The position numbers and the translations under genes are program-made. The notes beneath the pieces are model-generated. The model made no database searches, was not told the origin of the DNA, and was given only the letters and a program-made list of their open reading frames with translations. A stretch of 64,000 nucleotides of DNA from Flavobacterium ammonificans. Lineage in GTDB: Bacteria; Bacteroidota; Bacteroidia; Flavobacteriales; Flavobacteriaceae. The DNA lies in contig NZ_AP025183.1 of NCBI RefSeq assembly GCF_020885975.1, positions 2,207,029 through 2,271,028 of the forward strand. The letters run 5' to 3'. Every line of letters starts with the position of its first letter. Position 1 is the first letter of the stretch. This document shows positions 41,562 to 50,368 of this stretch, piece by piece.

Positions 41562-42833
41562 ATGACCATAGATTTACTATTAGGATTACAATGGGGAGAT
41601 GAAGGAAAAGGAAAAATTGTCGATGTTTTAACTTCAAAATACGATATCATTGCCCGTTTTCAAGGAGGACCAAATGCAGGACACACATTAGAATTTGACG
41701 GCATTAAGCACGTACTTAGAACTATTCCTTCAGGAATTTTTCATAAAACTGCAATAAACATCATTGGAAACGGAGTTGTAATTGACCCAGTAGTTTTTCA
41801 AAAAGAAATTGAAGGCTTAGAAAAATTCAATATTGATATCAAAAGCAAATTGATAATTTCTAGAAAAGCGCATTTAATCTTACCTACGCACCGTTTATTG
41901 GACGCTGCTTCTGAAACAGCTAAAGGTAAAGCCAAAATTGGTTCTACTTTAAAAGGAATCGGTCCAACCTATATGGATAAAACCGGTAGAAACGGAATTC
42001 GTGTAGGTGACATTGAATTAGCTGATTTCAAAGAAAGATACCGTGCGTTGGCTGACAAACACGAAGAAATGATCAAATTCTACGATGTGGCTATTCAATA
42101 CAACTTAGCTGAAATGGAAAAAGAGTTCTTTGAAGCTATTGAAGAATTGAAAAAATTAGATTTCATTGATAGTGAAGAATATTTACACCAAGCGCAAAAA
42201 GCAGGAAAATCAATCTTGTGCGAAGGTGCTCAAGGATCATTATTAGATGTTGACTTTGGAACCTATCCATTTGTAACTTCATCTAATACAACTGCAGCAG
42301 GCGCTTGTACTGGTTTAGGAATTGCTCCTAACAAAATCAAAGAAGTATACGGAATTTTCAAAGCGTATGTTACTCGTGTAGGAAGTGGTCCTTTTCCAAC
42401 AGAACTTTTTGACGAAGACGGGGCTACAATGGCGAGAGTTGGAAATGAGTTTGGCTCAGTAACCGGAAGACAAAGACGTTGTGGTTGGTTGGACTTAGTT
42501 GCATTAAAATATGCAATTCAAGTTAACGGCGTAACTCAATTGATGATGATGAAAGGCGATGTTCTTTCTGGATTTAAAACCCTTAAAGTATGTACTGAGT
42601 ACAACTATAAAGGACAAAAAATTAGTCATTTTCCTTACAACATTGAAGAAGAAAATGTAACACCAATTTATAAAGAATTCAAAGGATGGGAAGCCGATTT
42701 AACCGGTATGACTACTTACGATGAATTACCAAAAGAATTAAAAGAGTACATTGAGTTCATCGAAAAAGAAGTTGAAGTACCTATTAAAATTGTATCTGTT
42801 GGACCAGACAGAAGACAAACGATACTGAAATAA
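41562..42833 (+). CDS. purA: Adenylosuccinate synthetase
   Basis: This 423-residue GTP-dependent enzyme joins IMP and aspartate to adenylosuccinate in AMP synthesis. The P-loop-like motif is LGLQWGDEGKGKIVD, followed by RFQGGPNAGHT, GSTLKGIGPTYMDK, the IMP-binding GAQGSLLDVDFGTYPFVTSS and RVGSGPFPTEL. The length is normal. It lies 42 bases after the Fur-family gene on the same strand and ends at a strong terminator. Confidence 0.97.
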   Translation: MTIDLLLGLQWGDEGKGKIVDVLTSKYDIIARFQGGPNAGHTLEFDGIKHVLRTIPSGIFHKTAINIIGNGVVIDPVVFQKEIEGLEKFNIDIKSKLIISRKAHLILPTHRLLDAASETAKGKAKIGSTLKGIGPTYMDKTGRNGIRVGDIELADFKERYRALADKHEEMIKFYDVAIQYNLAEMEKEFFEAIEELKKLDFIDSEEYLHQAQKAGKSILCEGAQGSLLDVDFGTYPFVTSSNTTAAGACTGLGIAPNKIKEVYGIFKAYVTRVGSGPFPTELFDEDGATMARVGNEFGSVTGRQRRCGWLDLVALKYAIQVNGVTQLMMMKGDVLSGFKTLKVCTEYNYKGQKISHFPYNIEEENVTPIYKEFKGWEADLTGMTTYDELPKELKEYIEFIEKEVEVPIKIVSVGPDRRQTILK

Positions 42834-42834
42834 A

Positions 42835-42876
42835 TAAAAAAAAACGCTCTGAAAATTCAGAGCGTTTTTTTTTATA
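42835..42876 (+). terminator. Terminator of purA
   Basis: AAAACGCTCTGAA and TTCAGAGCGTTTT pair perfectly around AA, then a T tract. It starts directly after the purA stop. Confidence 0.93.
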
Positions 42877-42913
42877 AAAAGCATACATTTACTTTTTAAA
42901 TTGATTTCTTGTG

Positions 42914-43930
42914 ATGTACCGCTATTTCATTCTCAAATCGTTTGTTTTACTTTTCTTTTTTGGCTCCTGCCAAAAAGAAGAAAGCGAAAGTAATAGCAAT
43001 TTAGGCTATCAAATAACCAATGCTAAAATAACCTACAATTCCAAAAACATCCAACTCATTGGCGCCAATACTTTTCACGTATTCAGTGCTGGAAGTGCCG
43101 ATATGAATTCTTGGAATCTAGATATTGCTCGAGAGTTTATCGGTAATATTAAAGAGACTCCTCTCACAGGAAATCCAATTCAAGATAGCAATGGAAAATA
43201 CATTTATTCGTTACAAAATATAGTAGATGAAAATAGAAAGCAAAATAAAATAAGTTGGATTTGTGCTTTTGGTTGGGATGAAAATTCAGCTACATTATTT
43301 ACTGGGAAATCTCCAAAAAACACTTTTTGGTGGGAAGAATATAAAGCAAAACTCCGATTATGGGCTATTCAGTTTAAAGATCAAAACGACGTTTGGATTG
43401 AAGTTTGGAACGAACCATACAGATACGATCGCGCCGATGGTTATACAGATGCAATTTGGTTACAAAACATGAATGAGTTAACTGCAATAATCCGTGCTAC
43501 GGGAAATAAAAATATAGTAGTAATTCCTTGTGCTGAACAAGGGCAAGATGAAAGTGTTTTACTTACTAAAGGCAATGAATTCTTAGCAGGTAAATCCAAT
43601 ATTCTATTTGACATTCACGCATATGAAAAATGGTTGTTAGACTCCACTACTAACATGAACAATCGCCTTAATGCATTGAATCAAAATAAGCTACCAATTA
43701 TCATAGGTGAAACAGCACCCATGAATGCAGGTGTTTTAATGAATCCCGATCCGTTTTTAAACTTGATTTATGACAAAGGAATTTCGGTTTGTGCTTGGGT
43801 TTGGAAAAAAGACGAGTCCGATCAAGATGCATTAATGACTCGAGATGGACTTCCTAATAATAACAACAATAACAATTGGGGAACGACTTATAAAAACTTA
43901 GCTCTTAAAGCTAGAAATCCACAACCTTAA
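42914..43930 (+). CDS. Glycoside hydrolase family 5-like lipoprotein
   Basis: A 338-residue exported lipoprotein; the signal ends in FFFGSCQ, a lipobox. The catalytic domain resembles GH5 endoglucanases/mannanases: the acid/base Glu is in WIEVWNEPYRYD and the nucleophile Glu in LPIIIGETAPMN, with FDIHAYEKW between. ATG 42914 is preferred over GTG 42911. A run of seven Asn (LPNNNNNNNWG) near the C-terminus comes from an AAC/AAT simple repeat. It probably trims beta-linked polysaccharide at the cell surface. A Nudix gene follows after 5 bases. Confidence 0.85.
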   Translation: MYRYFILKSFVLLFFFGSCQKEESESNSNLGYQITNAKITYNSKNIQLIGANTFHVFSAGSADMNSWNLDIAREFIGNIKETPLTGNPIQDSNGKYIYSLQNIVDENRKQNKISWICAFGWDENSATLFTGKSPKNTFWWEEYKAKLRLWAIQFKDQNDVWIEVWNEPYRYDRADGYTDAIWLQNMNELTAIIRATGNKNIVVIPCAEQGQDESVLLTKGNEFLAGKSNILFDIHAYEKWLLDSTTNMNNRLNALNQNKLPIIIGETAPMNAGVLMNPDPFLNLIYDKGISVCAWVWKKDESDQDALMTRDGLPNNNNNNNWGTTYKNLALKARNPQP

Positions 43931-43935
43931 ACTAG

Positions 43936-44517
43936 ATGAAAAACCCAAAAATAACAATTCAAAAAACCGAGTTACTTTCTGATAATTGGTATATCTTAAA
44001 CAAAGTAACGTTTGACTATAACAAGGAATCAGACGATCCCGAAACTCAAGTTAGAGAAGTATATGACCGTGGCAATGGAGCTGTAATTTTATTGTATAAT
44101 AGTACTAAAAAAACAGTGGTTTTAACAAGACAGTTCAGACTACCAACTTACTTAAATGGAAATAGCTCTGGGATGCTAATCGAGGCTTGCGCTGGTATGT
44201 TAGACAAAGATAATCCGATTGAATGCATCATTCGAGAAACAGAGGAAGAAACGGGTTACCGACTTTCGTCAGTTAAAAAAGTATTTCAATCCTATATGTC
44301 ACCTGGAGCAGTTACTGAAATTTTACATTTTTTTATTGGTGAATACCAACCCGAAATGAAAGTTTCAGAAGGTGGCGGACTTGCCGAAGAACACGAGTAT
44401 ATCGAAGTACTCGAATACCCATTCAATGAAGCCTACCAAATGATCGTTTCTGGAGAAATTACAGATGCTAAAACCATTATGCTACTACAATATGCTAAAA
44501 TAAATTTACCATTGTAA
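43936..44517 (+). CDS. nudK: Nudix hydrolase, GDP-mannose pyrophosphatase-like
   Basis: A 193-residue hydrolase of nucleoside diphosphate sugars. The Nudix box is [20 protein letters not shown] followed by GYRL, with the REtEEEtG core intact. [23 protein letters not shown] before it and [17 protein letters not shown] after it match NudK, which cleaves GDP-mannose to GMP and mannose 1-phosphate. It is close-packed behind the GH5 gene, fitting a sugar-linked operon. The substrate is inferred from family resemblance. Confidence 0.85.
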   Translation: MKNPKITIQKTELLSDNWYILNKVTFDYNKESDDPETQVREVYDRGNGAVILLYNSTKKTVVLTRQFRLPTYLNGNSSGMLIEACAGMLDKDNPIECIIRETEEETGYRLSSVKKVFQSYMSPGAVTEILHFFIGEYQPEMKVSEGGGLAEEHEYIEVLEYPFNEAYQMIVSGEITDAKTIMLLQYAKINLPL

Positions 44518-44566
44518 AGTAGGCGCAAGTATATTTTAGTATTTTTACTCTTCAAATCCTTTTGCA

Positions 44567-45655
44567 TTGACTTCTAAAAAAGCACATTCTTCGGCATTAC
44601 AAGAAAAAGCTGGTATTTCGCAACCCGAAAGCATCAGTAGTCAATCTGTGGAACATATCCAACTTTCTCGAAAAGTACAACCTTCAGCAGAGGAACTCGT
44701 TGAGGGAATTCTAGCTGGAAACATTACCGCTTTAAGTCGTGCGATTACTTTGGTTGAAAGTACCAATCCGATTCATTTGGCAAAAGCCAATACCATTATC
44801 AATAGTTGTTTGGCTCACGCGAATCAATCGGCACGAATTGGCATCACAGGAGTTCCAGGTGTGGGAAAAAGTACTTTTATTGAAGCTTTTGGAAAACACT
44901 TAACAAGTCTTGGTAAGAAAGTTGCTGTTTTGGCAGTTGATCCAAGTAGCACGATTAGTCACGGAAGTATTTTAGGAGATAAAACCCGAATGGAAGAATT
45001 AGTCAAAGATCCTAACGCCTTTATTCGTCCATCAGCCTCTGGAGAAACCCTAGGAGGAGTAGCTCGAAAAACTCGTGAAACTATAACATTATGTGAAGCC
45101 GCAGGTTTTGACACGATCATCATAGAAACGGTTGGTGTTGGTCAAAGTGAAACTGCAGTTCACAGTATGGTTGATTTCTTTTTACTCCTAAAAATTGCTG
45201 GAGCTGGCGATGAACTTCAAGGAATCAAACGCGGTATTATGGAGATGGCTGATGCTATAGTCATCAACAAGGCCGACGGAGACAATATCAAAAAAGCACA
45301 ATTTGCCAAAGTCGAATTCAATCGGGCCTTACATTTATTTCCTGCAAAAAAATCAGGTTGGACACCTAAAACCGCCACTTGCAGCGCACTAACATCTGAA
45401 GGGATTCCTGAAGTTTGGAACACCATAACTGAATTTCTAAACCTAACTCAATCTAATTTCTCTTTCTTTGAAAAACGCAAAGAACAAAACCAATTTTGGA
45501 TGTTAGAAACCATCAACCACCAATTAAAATCCAATTTTTACAACAATCCAGAAATTGAACAATTACTTGACTCTACAAAAAAAGCGGTGCAAAATGATGA
45601 AATTTCACCCTTTGCAGCCGCTACTTTATTGTTAGAAAAGTATTTTACTAAATAG
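44567..45655 (+). CDS. meaB: MeaB-type GTPase, methylmalonyl-CoA mutase chaperone; TTG start
   Basis: A 362-residue SIMIBI GTPase. GITGVPGVGKSTFIEAFG (Walker A, residues 93-110), VLAVDPSSTISHGSILGDKTRM, IIIETVGVGQSE and VINKADGDN are the family motifs. MeaB protects and reloads the cobalamin cofactor of methylmalonyl-CoA mutase; no mutase gene lies in this window. The N-terminus offers no ATG, so TTG at 44567 is taken. It nearly abuts the stop of the convergent gene at 45657 with no terminator hairpin. Confidence 0.92.
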   Translation: MTSKKAHSSALQEKAGISQPESISSQSVEHIQLSRKVQPSAEELVEGILAGNITALSRAITLVESTNPIHLAKANTIINSCLAHANQSARIGITGVPGVGKSTFIEAFGKHLTSLGKKVAVLAVDPSSTISHGSILGDKTRMEELVKDPNAFIRPSASGETLGGVARKTRETITLCEAAGFDTIIIETVGVGQSETAVHSMVDFFLLLKIAGAGDELQGIKRGIMEMADAIVINKADGDNIKKAQFAKVEFNRALHLFPAKKSGWTPKTATCSALTSEGIPEVWNTITEFLNLTQSNFSFFEKRKEQNQFWMLETINHQLKSNFYNNPEIEQLLDSTKKAVQNDEISPFAAATLLLEKYFTK

Positions 45656-45656
45656 T

Positions 45657-45884
45657 TTATTCTTCGTATCGACCAATTTCTCGATCATAAAATTCGTTGG
45701 CTTCAACAATTAAAGCTTCCATTTCAGCATTCAGCTCTGCTTCATCTAAGTCTTCTGCTTCTTCCATAAACTCCACCTCATCATCTTTCAAATTAATGAT
45801 GAAACGAGGGTAATCTAAATGGATGATGAAAATATCATCTGGAAAGTCGGTATTATCACCTAATAAAAATTTTGGTAATTCCAT
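45657..45884 (-). CDS. Small acidic hypothetical protein
   Basis: A 75-residue protein, very acidic in its second half (EFMEEAEDLDEAELNAEMEAL). The first half, ELPKFLLGDNTDFPDDIFIIHLDYPRFII split across one strand pair, looks like a small beta domain. No signal or membrane segment. It resembles short conserved Flavobacteria proteins of unknown role. It lies 21 bases after the MATE gene on the same strand and may be its operon partner. Confidence 0.7.
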   Translation of the reverse strand: MELPKFLLGDNTDFPDDIFIIHLDYPRFIINLKDDEVEFMEEAEDLDEAELNAEMEALIVEANEFYDREIGRYEE

Positions 45885-45905
45885 ATTGTAATTATAATTT
45901 AAAAT

Positions 45906-47279
45906 TTAATTCTCGTTGACTAATCGTCTTGAAATTGTCGTAAAGCGAATATACAAAAATAAAGCTGCCGCTGACAATCCAGCTAAAAGTCCAATCCAAA
46001 TTCCAATTGCTTTCAACTCTGTATATTTTCCTAAATAAAAAGAAATAGGAAAACCAATCAACCAATAGGCTACAAATGTAATATACATAGGGATTTTTAC
46101 ATCTTGCAATCCACGCAAAGCACCCAAAACAACCACCTGAATTCCATCTGACAATTGGAAAACAGCCGCTACTAAAAGTAACTGGGCTGTAATTCCTATG
46201 ATTTCTTGATTGTCCAATAATTGAGCTGAATCGCTCATATTTAAAAACAAATGCGGTAAGTAATTATGAAAAACAACGAATAAAACTCCGAAAATCGTTT
46301 CCAAAATAATCGCTAATAAAAAGATGGAGCGTGCTACCACTATCATGTTTTTAAAATCAGCCATTCCTTTACTATGACTTACCCGAATCATGGCTGTAAC
46401 ACTTAATCCCATTGCCACCATAAAAGTAGAGGACGCTAAAGTCAAAGCAATTTGGTTAGCCGCCTGACTATTTTTTCCTAAAGAACCTGAAAGCCAAATC
46501 GCAGCCGTAAACAAAGTCACTTCAAACAACATTTGCATCGCTGAAGGCAATCCCAAATCGATAATTTTTCGCAGCATCGATTTTTTAATTTCTCTAAAAC
46601 TAAAATGCTTGAAATAGTTGCTAAATTTTTCATTATGTCGCAACAGCAGATGAAGAAAAACTACCATCATAATTCTCGAAATAACGGTTCCTAAAGCAGC
46701 ACCTAAAACACCCATTTTAGGAAAAATCCAAAAACCATAAATCAATATGTAGTTAAAAATGATATGTACTATGTTTGCCAATAAAATAGCATACATAGAA
46801 TATTTGGTTTCAGACAAACCGTCGGCAAACTGCTTATAACCTTGGTACATAATCACTGGGATTAATGAAAAAGCTACCCAATCAATGTAGGGCGAAGCCA
46901 TATCAGCCACAGTTTTAGGTTGGTGCATCAAGTACATCAATTGTTTAGACAAAACCGTCACGATAAATAAAAACACACCTAAAACAGTACACAATAACAA
47001 GCCGTGATGAAAAGTAGTTCTTATTTTTTTATCGTCTTTTTCGGCATTAGCCTCAGAAATCAAGGGTGTTATGGCAGTCGAAAATCCTATTCCTAAAGAC
47101 AACGCAATAAAAATAAAGCTGTTCCCTAAAGAAACCGCAGCCAATTCAGTAGAACCTAAATTACCCACCATAAAATTATCTACGATTCCAATCAGTGTAT
47201 GACCTAACATTCCCAAAATAACGGGATAAGCCAATTTAATATTATACGAGAACTCTTTGGTATAGGTAGCTAATTTCAA
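45906..47279 (-). CDS. MATE-family efflux transporter
   Basis: A 457-residue membrane protein with about twelve hydrophobic segments in two halves. YPVILGMLGHTLIGIVDNFMVGNLGSTELAAVSLGNS is the MATE opening (given here only by its residues 18-54), and QMLFEVTLFTAAIWLSGSLG opens the second half. It exports cationic drugs in exchange for Na+ or H+. The group resembles NorM. Substrate unknown. It is downstream of mtaB by 43 bases. Confidence 0.93.
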   Translation of the reverse strand: MKLATYTKEFSYNIKLAYPVILGMLGHTLIGIVDNFMVGNLGSTELAAVSLGNSFIFIALSLGIGFSTAITPLISEANAEKDDKKIRTTFHHGLLLCTVLGVFLFIVTVLSKQLMYLMHQPKTVADMASPYIDWVAFSLIPVIMYQGYKQFADGLSETKYSMYAILLANIVHIIFNYILIYGFWIFPKMGVLGAALGTVISRIMMVVFLHLLLRHNEKFSNYFKHFSFREIKKSMLRKIIDLGLPSAMQMLFEVTLFTAAIWLSGSLGKNSQAANQIALTLASSTFMVAMGLSVTAMIRVSHSKGMADFKNMIVVARSIFLLAIILETIFGVLFVVFHNYLPHLFLNMSDSAQLLDNQEIIGITAQLLLVAAVFQLSDGIQVVVLGALRGLQDVKIPMYITFVAYWLIGFPISFYLGKYTELKAIGIWIGLLAGLSAAALFLYIRFTTISRRLVNEN

Positions 47280-47322
47280 AATAGATTAAGGGTTTTGAAA
47301 GGCTGATGCCTTTTGATTATAG

Positions 47323-48651
47323 TTAGGCTAAAGCTTCCACAAACTGAACACGAACACTGCCGTCTTCGTCAATATGTGTCAATTGAATTTTGTGTAATGT
47401 ATTGGCTAATTCTGGATTCCAAGGTGCTTTCACTTTGACATAATTTTCAGTAAATCCGTGTATGTAGCCTTCTTTATTTTCAGTTTCAAACAAAACGGTT
47501 CTTTCCGTTCCCAACTGACTTTCATAAAAAGCACGGCGTTTTTTTACCGACAATCCTCTGAGCATTTTACTGCGTTTAGCACGCACATTGGCAGGAACAA
47601 CGCCTTCCATTTCCGCCGCTTCCGTATTATCCCGCTCCGAATAAGTAAACACGTGCAAATACGAAATGTCCATTTCGTTCAAGAAATGATAGGTTTCTAA
47701 GAAATGCTCTTCTGTTTCGCCTGGAAAACCTACAATCACATCCACACCAATACAAGCGTGAGGCATCACTTCTTTAATTTGCGTTACTCGATCCGTATAG
47801 ACTTCACGCAAATAACGGCGTTTCATCAGCTTCAAAATCGCGTTACTTCCGGATTGCAACGGAATATGAAAATGAGGAACAAAAGTTTGGCTTTTGGACA
47901 CAAAATCGATCGTTTCATTCTTCAATAAATTCGGTTCAATAGACGAAATACGCAAACGTTCAATGCCTTCTACTTCATCTAAAGCTTGCACCAAATCTAA
48001 AAAAGTATGTTCGTGTTTTTTGTTCCCAAATTCGCCTTTACCATAATCGCCAATATTCACTCCGGTCAACACAATTTCCTTGATGTTTTGCTCCGAAATT
48101 TCTTTGGCGTTTTGCAATACATTTTCTAAGGCATCACTTCGTGAAATCCCTCTTGCCAAAGGAATCGTGCAATAAGTACATTTATAATCACAACCGTCTT
48201 GTACTTTCAAAAAAGCACGAGTTCGGTCGCCTATCGAGTAACTGCCAACATAAAAATCCGCTTCGGCAATCTCACAGGAATGCACTTCGCCAAAATCATT
48301 TTTAGACAAATCGTTAACATAATCGGCTAATTTGAATTTCTCTGTCGCACCCAAAACCAAATCCACTCCATCTACATTTGCTAATTCTTCCGGTTTCAAC
48401 TGCGCATAGCAACCCACCGCAGCCACAAAAGCCTTGTCGTTCAACTTCATCGCTTTTCGCACCACTTGCTTGAACTGCTTATCGGCATTCTCCGTCACAG
48501 AACAGGTATTAATTACATACATATCTGCCACTTCTTCAAAATCCACGCGATCAAAACCTTCGTCTTGTAAATTGCGTGCAATGGTAGAAGTTTCCGAAAA
48601 ATTCAGTTTACAACCCAGCGTATAAAAAGCTACTTTTTTTCTTTCTGACAT
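47323..48651 (-). CDS. mtaB: tRNA t6A37 methylthiotransferase MtaB
   Basis: A 442-residue radical-SAM enzyme converting t6A37 to ms2t6A in tRNAs reading ANN codons. The N-terminal MTTase domain has FYTLGCKLNFSET, and further Cys in VINTCSVTE and VAAVGCYAQ. The radical-SAM cluster motif is GCDYKCTYCTIPLARG. The C-terminus is a TRAM domain. ATG 48651 (MSERKKVAFYTLGCK) is chosen; twelve upstream codons are not family-like. The LGCKLN form points to MtaB rather than MiaB or RimO. Confidence 0.94.
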   Translation of the reverse strand: MSERKKVAFYTLGCKLNFSETSTIARNLQDEGFDRVDFEEVADMYVINTCSVTENADKQFKQVVRKAMKLNDKAFVAAVGCYAQLKPEELANVDGVDLVLGATEKFKLADYVNDLSKNDFGEVHSCEIAEADFYVGSYSIGDRTRAFLKVQDGCDYKCTYCTIPLARGISRSDALENVLQNAKEISEQNIKEIVLTGVNIGDYGKGEFGNKKHEHTFLDLVQALDEVEGIERLRISSIEPNLLKNETIDFVSKSQTFVPHFHIPLQSGSNAILKLMKRRYLREVYTDRVTQIKEVMPHACIGVDVIVGFPGETEEHFLETYHFLNEMDISYLHVFTYSERDNTEAAEMEGVVPANVRAKRSKMLRGLSVKKRRAFYESQLGTERTVLFETENKEGYIHGFTENYVKVKAPWNPELANTLHKIQLTHIDEDGSVRVQFVEALA

Positions 48652-48719
48652 TCTTTTGATTTTTTGGGCTAAACCCCAGGCAAGCAATCTGGTTAAAAAA
48701 TACGTTTTTTCAAGCCTGT

Positions 48720-48807
48720 GGTCGGGCTATTCGCTGTATCTTTTATAGTTGTCTTCGAGAACCTCAGTCAACTATAAAAGGATGCCGCTGTTATCCCTTT
48801 CGCGGGA
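48720..48807 (+). repeat. Dispersed hairpin element, copy C
   Basis: Plus orientation: GGGCTATTCGCTGTATCTTT, stem TATAGTTG (48744-48751) with CAACTATA (48769-48776), loop containing TTCGAG and CCTCAG, then AAAAGGATGCCGCTGTTATC. The flanks and loop match copy B, while the stem sequence differs but pairs. It lies upstream of mtaB and beside the GIY-YIG unit. Confidence 0.75.
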
Positions 48808-48852
48808 CAAAAATACGTACAAAAAACAACATATAAAACTATGTCTTATTAA

Positions 48853-48884
48853 GTCATTGCGAGGAGGCACGACGAAGCAATCTC
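48853..48884 (+). repeat. REP-like repeat, copy 1 (left)
   Basis: GTCATTGCGAGGAGGCACGA followed by CGAAGCAATCTC. TTGC and GCAA ends make the unit an imperfect palindrome. Copies 2 (48942-48972, same direction) and 3 (49288-49319, inverted) are near-identical. Confidence 0.85.
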
Positions 48885-48941
48885 TTGTATTTATAAATCA
48901 TTTTGATTAAACTTGTATTAGTTCAAGTCATTGTTGCACTC

Positions 48942-48972
48942 GTAATTGCGAGGAGGAACGACGAAGCAATCT
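48942..48972 (+). repeat. REP-like repeat, copy 2
   Basis: GTAATTGCGAGGAGGAACGA followed by CGAAGCAATCT. It ends 14 bases before the GIY-YIG start codon and matches the right-hand copy more closely than copy 1 does. Confidence 0.85.
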
Positions 48973-48986
48973 AAACCTTAGCCCCT

Positions 48987-49289
48987 ATGAAACCCGGATT
49001 TATTTATATTATTACAAATAAAAACCACACCGTTCTCTATACAGGAGTAACTTCAAATTTACCTAAACGAATCAAGGAACATCAAGTTAAAAGATACCAA
49101 GGTTCATTCTCTACACGATACAATGCAAATAAATTAGTGTATTATGAAGCTTTTCAAATGATTGGCGATGCCATAAGTAGAGAAAAACAAATCAAAGCAG
49201 GTTCAAGAGCTAAAAAAATAGCAATCATCAATTCCGTAAATGCGGAATGGAATGATTTGTATGAAGAAATTGTTGGGTTGTTTGGATGA
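48987..49289 (+). CDS. GIY-YIG nuclease (UPF0213/URI-like)
   Basis: A 100-residue single-domain nuclease. The GIY and YIG equivalents are FIYIITN (residues 5-11) and LYTGVT (17-22). The catalytic Arg28 is in LPKRIKEH, the metal-binding Glu66 in SREKQIK, and the C-terminal NAEWNDLYEE follows. All key residues are kept, so it is probably active. It has no partner domain. REP-like repeats flank it, and its stop codon (49287-49289) overlaps the inverted copy. Related small proteins are often surrounded by repeats; their cellular role is unknown. Confidence 0.92.
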   Translation: MKPGFIYIITNKNHTVLYTGVTSNLPKRIKEHQVKRYQGSFSTRYNANKLVYYEAFQMIGDAISREKQIKAGSRAKKIAIINSVNAEWNDLYEEIVGLFG

Positions 49290-49319
49290 GATTGCTTCGT
49301 CGTTCCTCCTCGCAATGAC
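49288..49319 (-). repeat. REP-like repeat, copy 3 (inverted, right)
   Basis: GAGATTGCTTCGTCGTTCCT followed by CCTCGCAATGAC, the reverse complement of the left copies. It begins within the TGA of the nuclease gene. Confidence 0.85.
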
Positions 49320-49336
49320 GGACTGCGTTCGCAAGA

Positions 49337-50131
49337 CTACAAAATAAACCGTCTCACCACCTCAGCTACTCCATTATCGTTATTAGACGCGACAATCACA
49401 TCGGCACGGTCACGCAATTCAGGAGTTACATTATCCACCCAAACACCTAAACCGGCATATTCCACCATGGTTAAATCGTTTCCAGCATTGCCCACCGCAA
49501 TAATTTCTTGTTGATGAATATTTAATTTCTCGGCTAAGAATTTAATGCTAGCGGCTTTATCAATTCCGTTTTGTGCTACTTCCAAAAAGAAAGGTTTGGA
49601 CATACACACACTCAAATGCGGCATGGCTTGTTTTAAATGGGTTTCAACATTTTTCAAATACTCAGGATCTTCCAACAAAATACATTTAATAGCTGAAGAT
49701 TGCACTTCGGCTTTAAAATCAGGCACTTTGTTGTGAGTCAAACCCGTAATGTTTTTTTCGATGTCGATATATTGGGAGTCGGTTTCACTCACAATTTGAT
49801 TATTGACATAAGTGATAATATGGGTTTTGTGCTGCACGCTATAATCGTACAAAGCATGAATTTGTTCTTGAGTTAAAGTTTGCTCAAAAATCACCTCATC
49901 ATTCGATAAATCGGTAATCACCGCACCATTATACGAAATCATATAGGAATCGTGCAATTCTAATTCTTTGGCGTACCCCGTCATAGCAGGCGTGGGTCTT
50001 CCAGAAGCCAAAACAATATACACTCCCAAATCTTTGGCTTGAGCCAACATTTTTTTATTCTCTTCAGAAATGGTATGGTCATCGGTCAACAAGGTGTCGT
50101 CCATGTCCAAAACCAGCATTTTGTATTTCAT
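49337..50131 (-). CDS. Cof-type HAD phosphatase
   Basis: A 264-residue HAD hydrolase of the Cof/YidA class, which dephosphorylates sugar phosphates or flavin/thiamin intermediates. Motif I is VLDMDDTLLTDDH, motif II LASGRPTPAM, the Lys motif KAASIKFLAEKL and motif III AVGNAGNDLTMVEYAG, where the usual GD is GN. A C2B cap sits in the middle. Substrate not predictable. It is followed upstream by the DUF2007 gene on the same strand with an 18-base gap. Confidence 0.9.
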   Translation of the reverse strand: MKYKMLVLDMDDTLLTDDHTISEENKKMLAQAKDLGVYIVLASGRPTPAMTGYAKELELHDSYMISYNGAVITDLSNDEVIFEQTLTQEQIHALYDYSVQHKTHIITYVNNQIVSETDSQYIDIEKNITGLTHNKVPDFKAEVQSSAIKCILLEDPEYLKNVETHLKQAMPHLSVCMSKPFFLEVAQNGIDKAASIKFLAEKLNIHQQEIIAVGNAGNDLTMVEYAGLGVWVDNVTPELRDRADVIVASNNDNGVAEVVRRFIL

Positions 50132-50149
50132 CTGAACTCGATTTCGAAA

Positions 50150-50368
50150 TTAAATACTCATTCTGAATTCCTCAATCACCGGATTGGCTTTCGCAAAATC
50201 AGTCTCTTGAATAAACAATTCTACCGCTAAATCGGCATTACCAAACCCTCCCAATCGTGCCGATTGAATATTGTCTTTCTTCATTGTAGTTACTCCAGCT
50301 TCTTCTAATTTTTCCTGCAAGCCCATTGCTAAAACTTCGCTTCCAGAAAACACTTTCATTAATCCCAT
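50150..50368 (-). CDS. DUF2007 small protein
   Basis: A 72-residue protein: MKVFSGSEVLAMGLQEKLEE, then VTTMKKDNIQSARLGGFGNA and an acidic tail. This pattern matches DUF2007 (GlnB-like putative signal-transducing proteins). The role is not known. It may start at the fourth codon (Met4), which matches the family better. Probably cotranscribed with the HAD phosphatase gene. Confidence 0.78.
   Translation of the reverse strand: MGLMKVFSGSEVLAMGLQEKLEEAGVTTMKKDNIQSARLGGFGNADLAVELFIQETDFAKANPVIEEFRMSI

Larger units (their letters stand above)
48853..49319. mobile_element. GIY-YIG gene enclosed by inverted REP-like repeats
   Basis: A 467-base unit: two direct copies of the repeat on the left, the GIY-YIG gene, and one inverted copy on the right that overlaps the gene's stop codon. 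Nothing else is inside. The layout suggests the nuclease and repeats move or are copied together. No target-site duplication is obvious. Confidence 0.5.

Noticed and set aside
43858..43878. AAC/AAT run in the GH5 gene as a phase-variation tract
   Set aside because: The unit is a codon multiple, so slippage keeps the frame; it only changes the number of Asn residues.
48842..49320. CRISPR array from the repeated GAGGAGG units
   Set aside because: Only three copies, unequal spacing, one inverted, and a gene between them; no cas genes.
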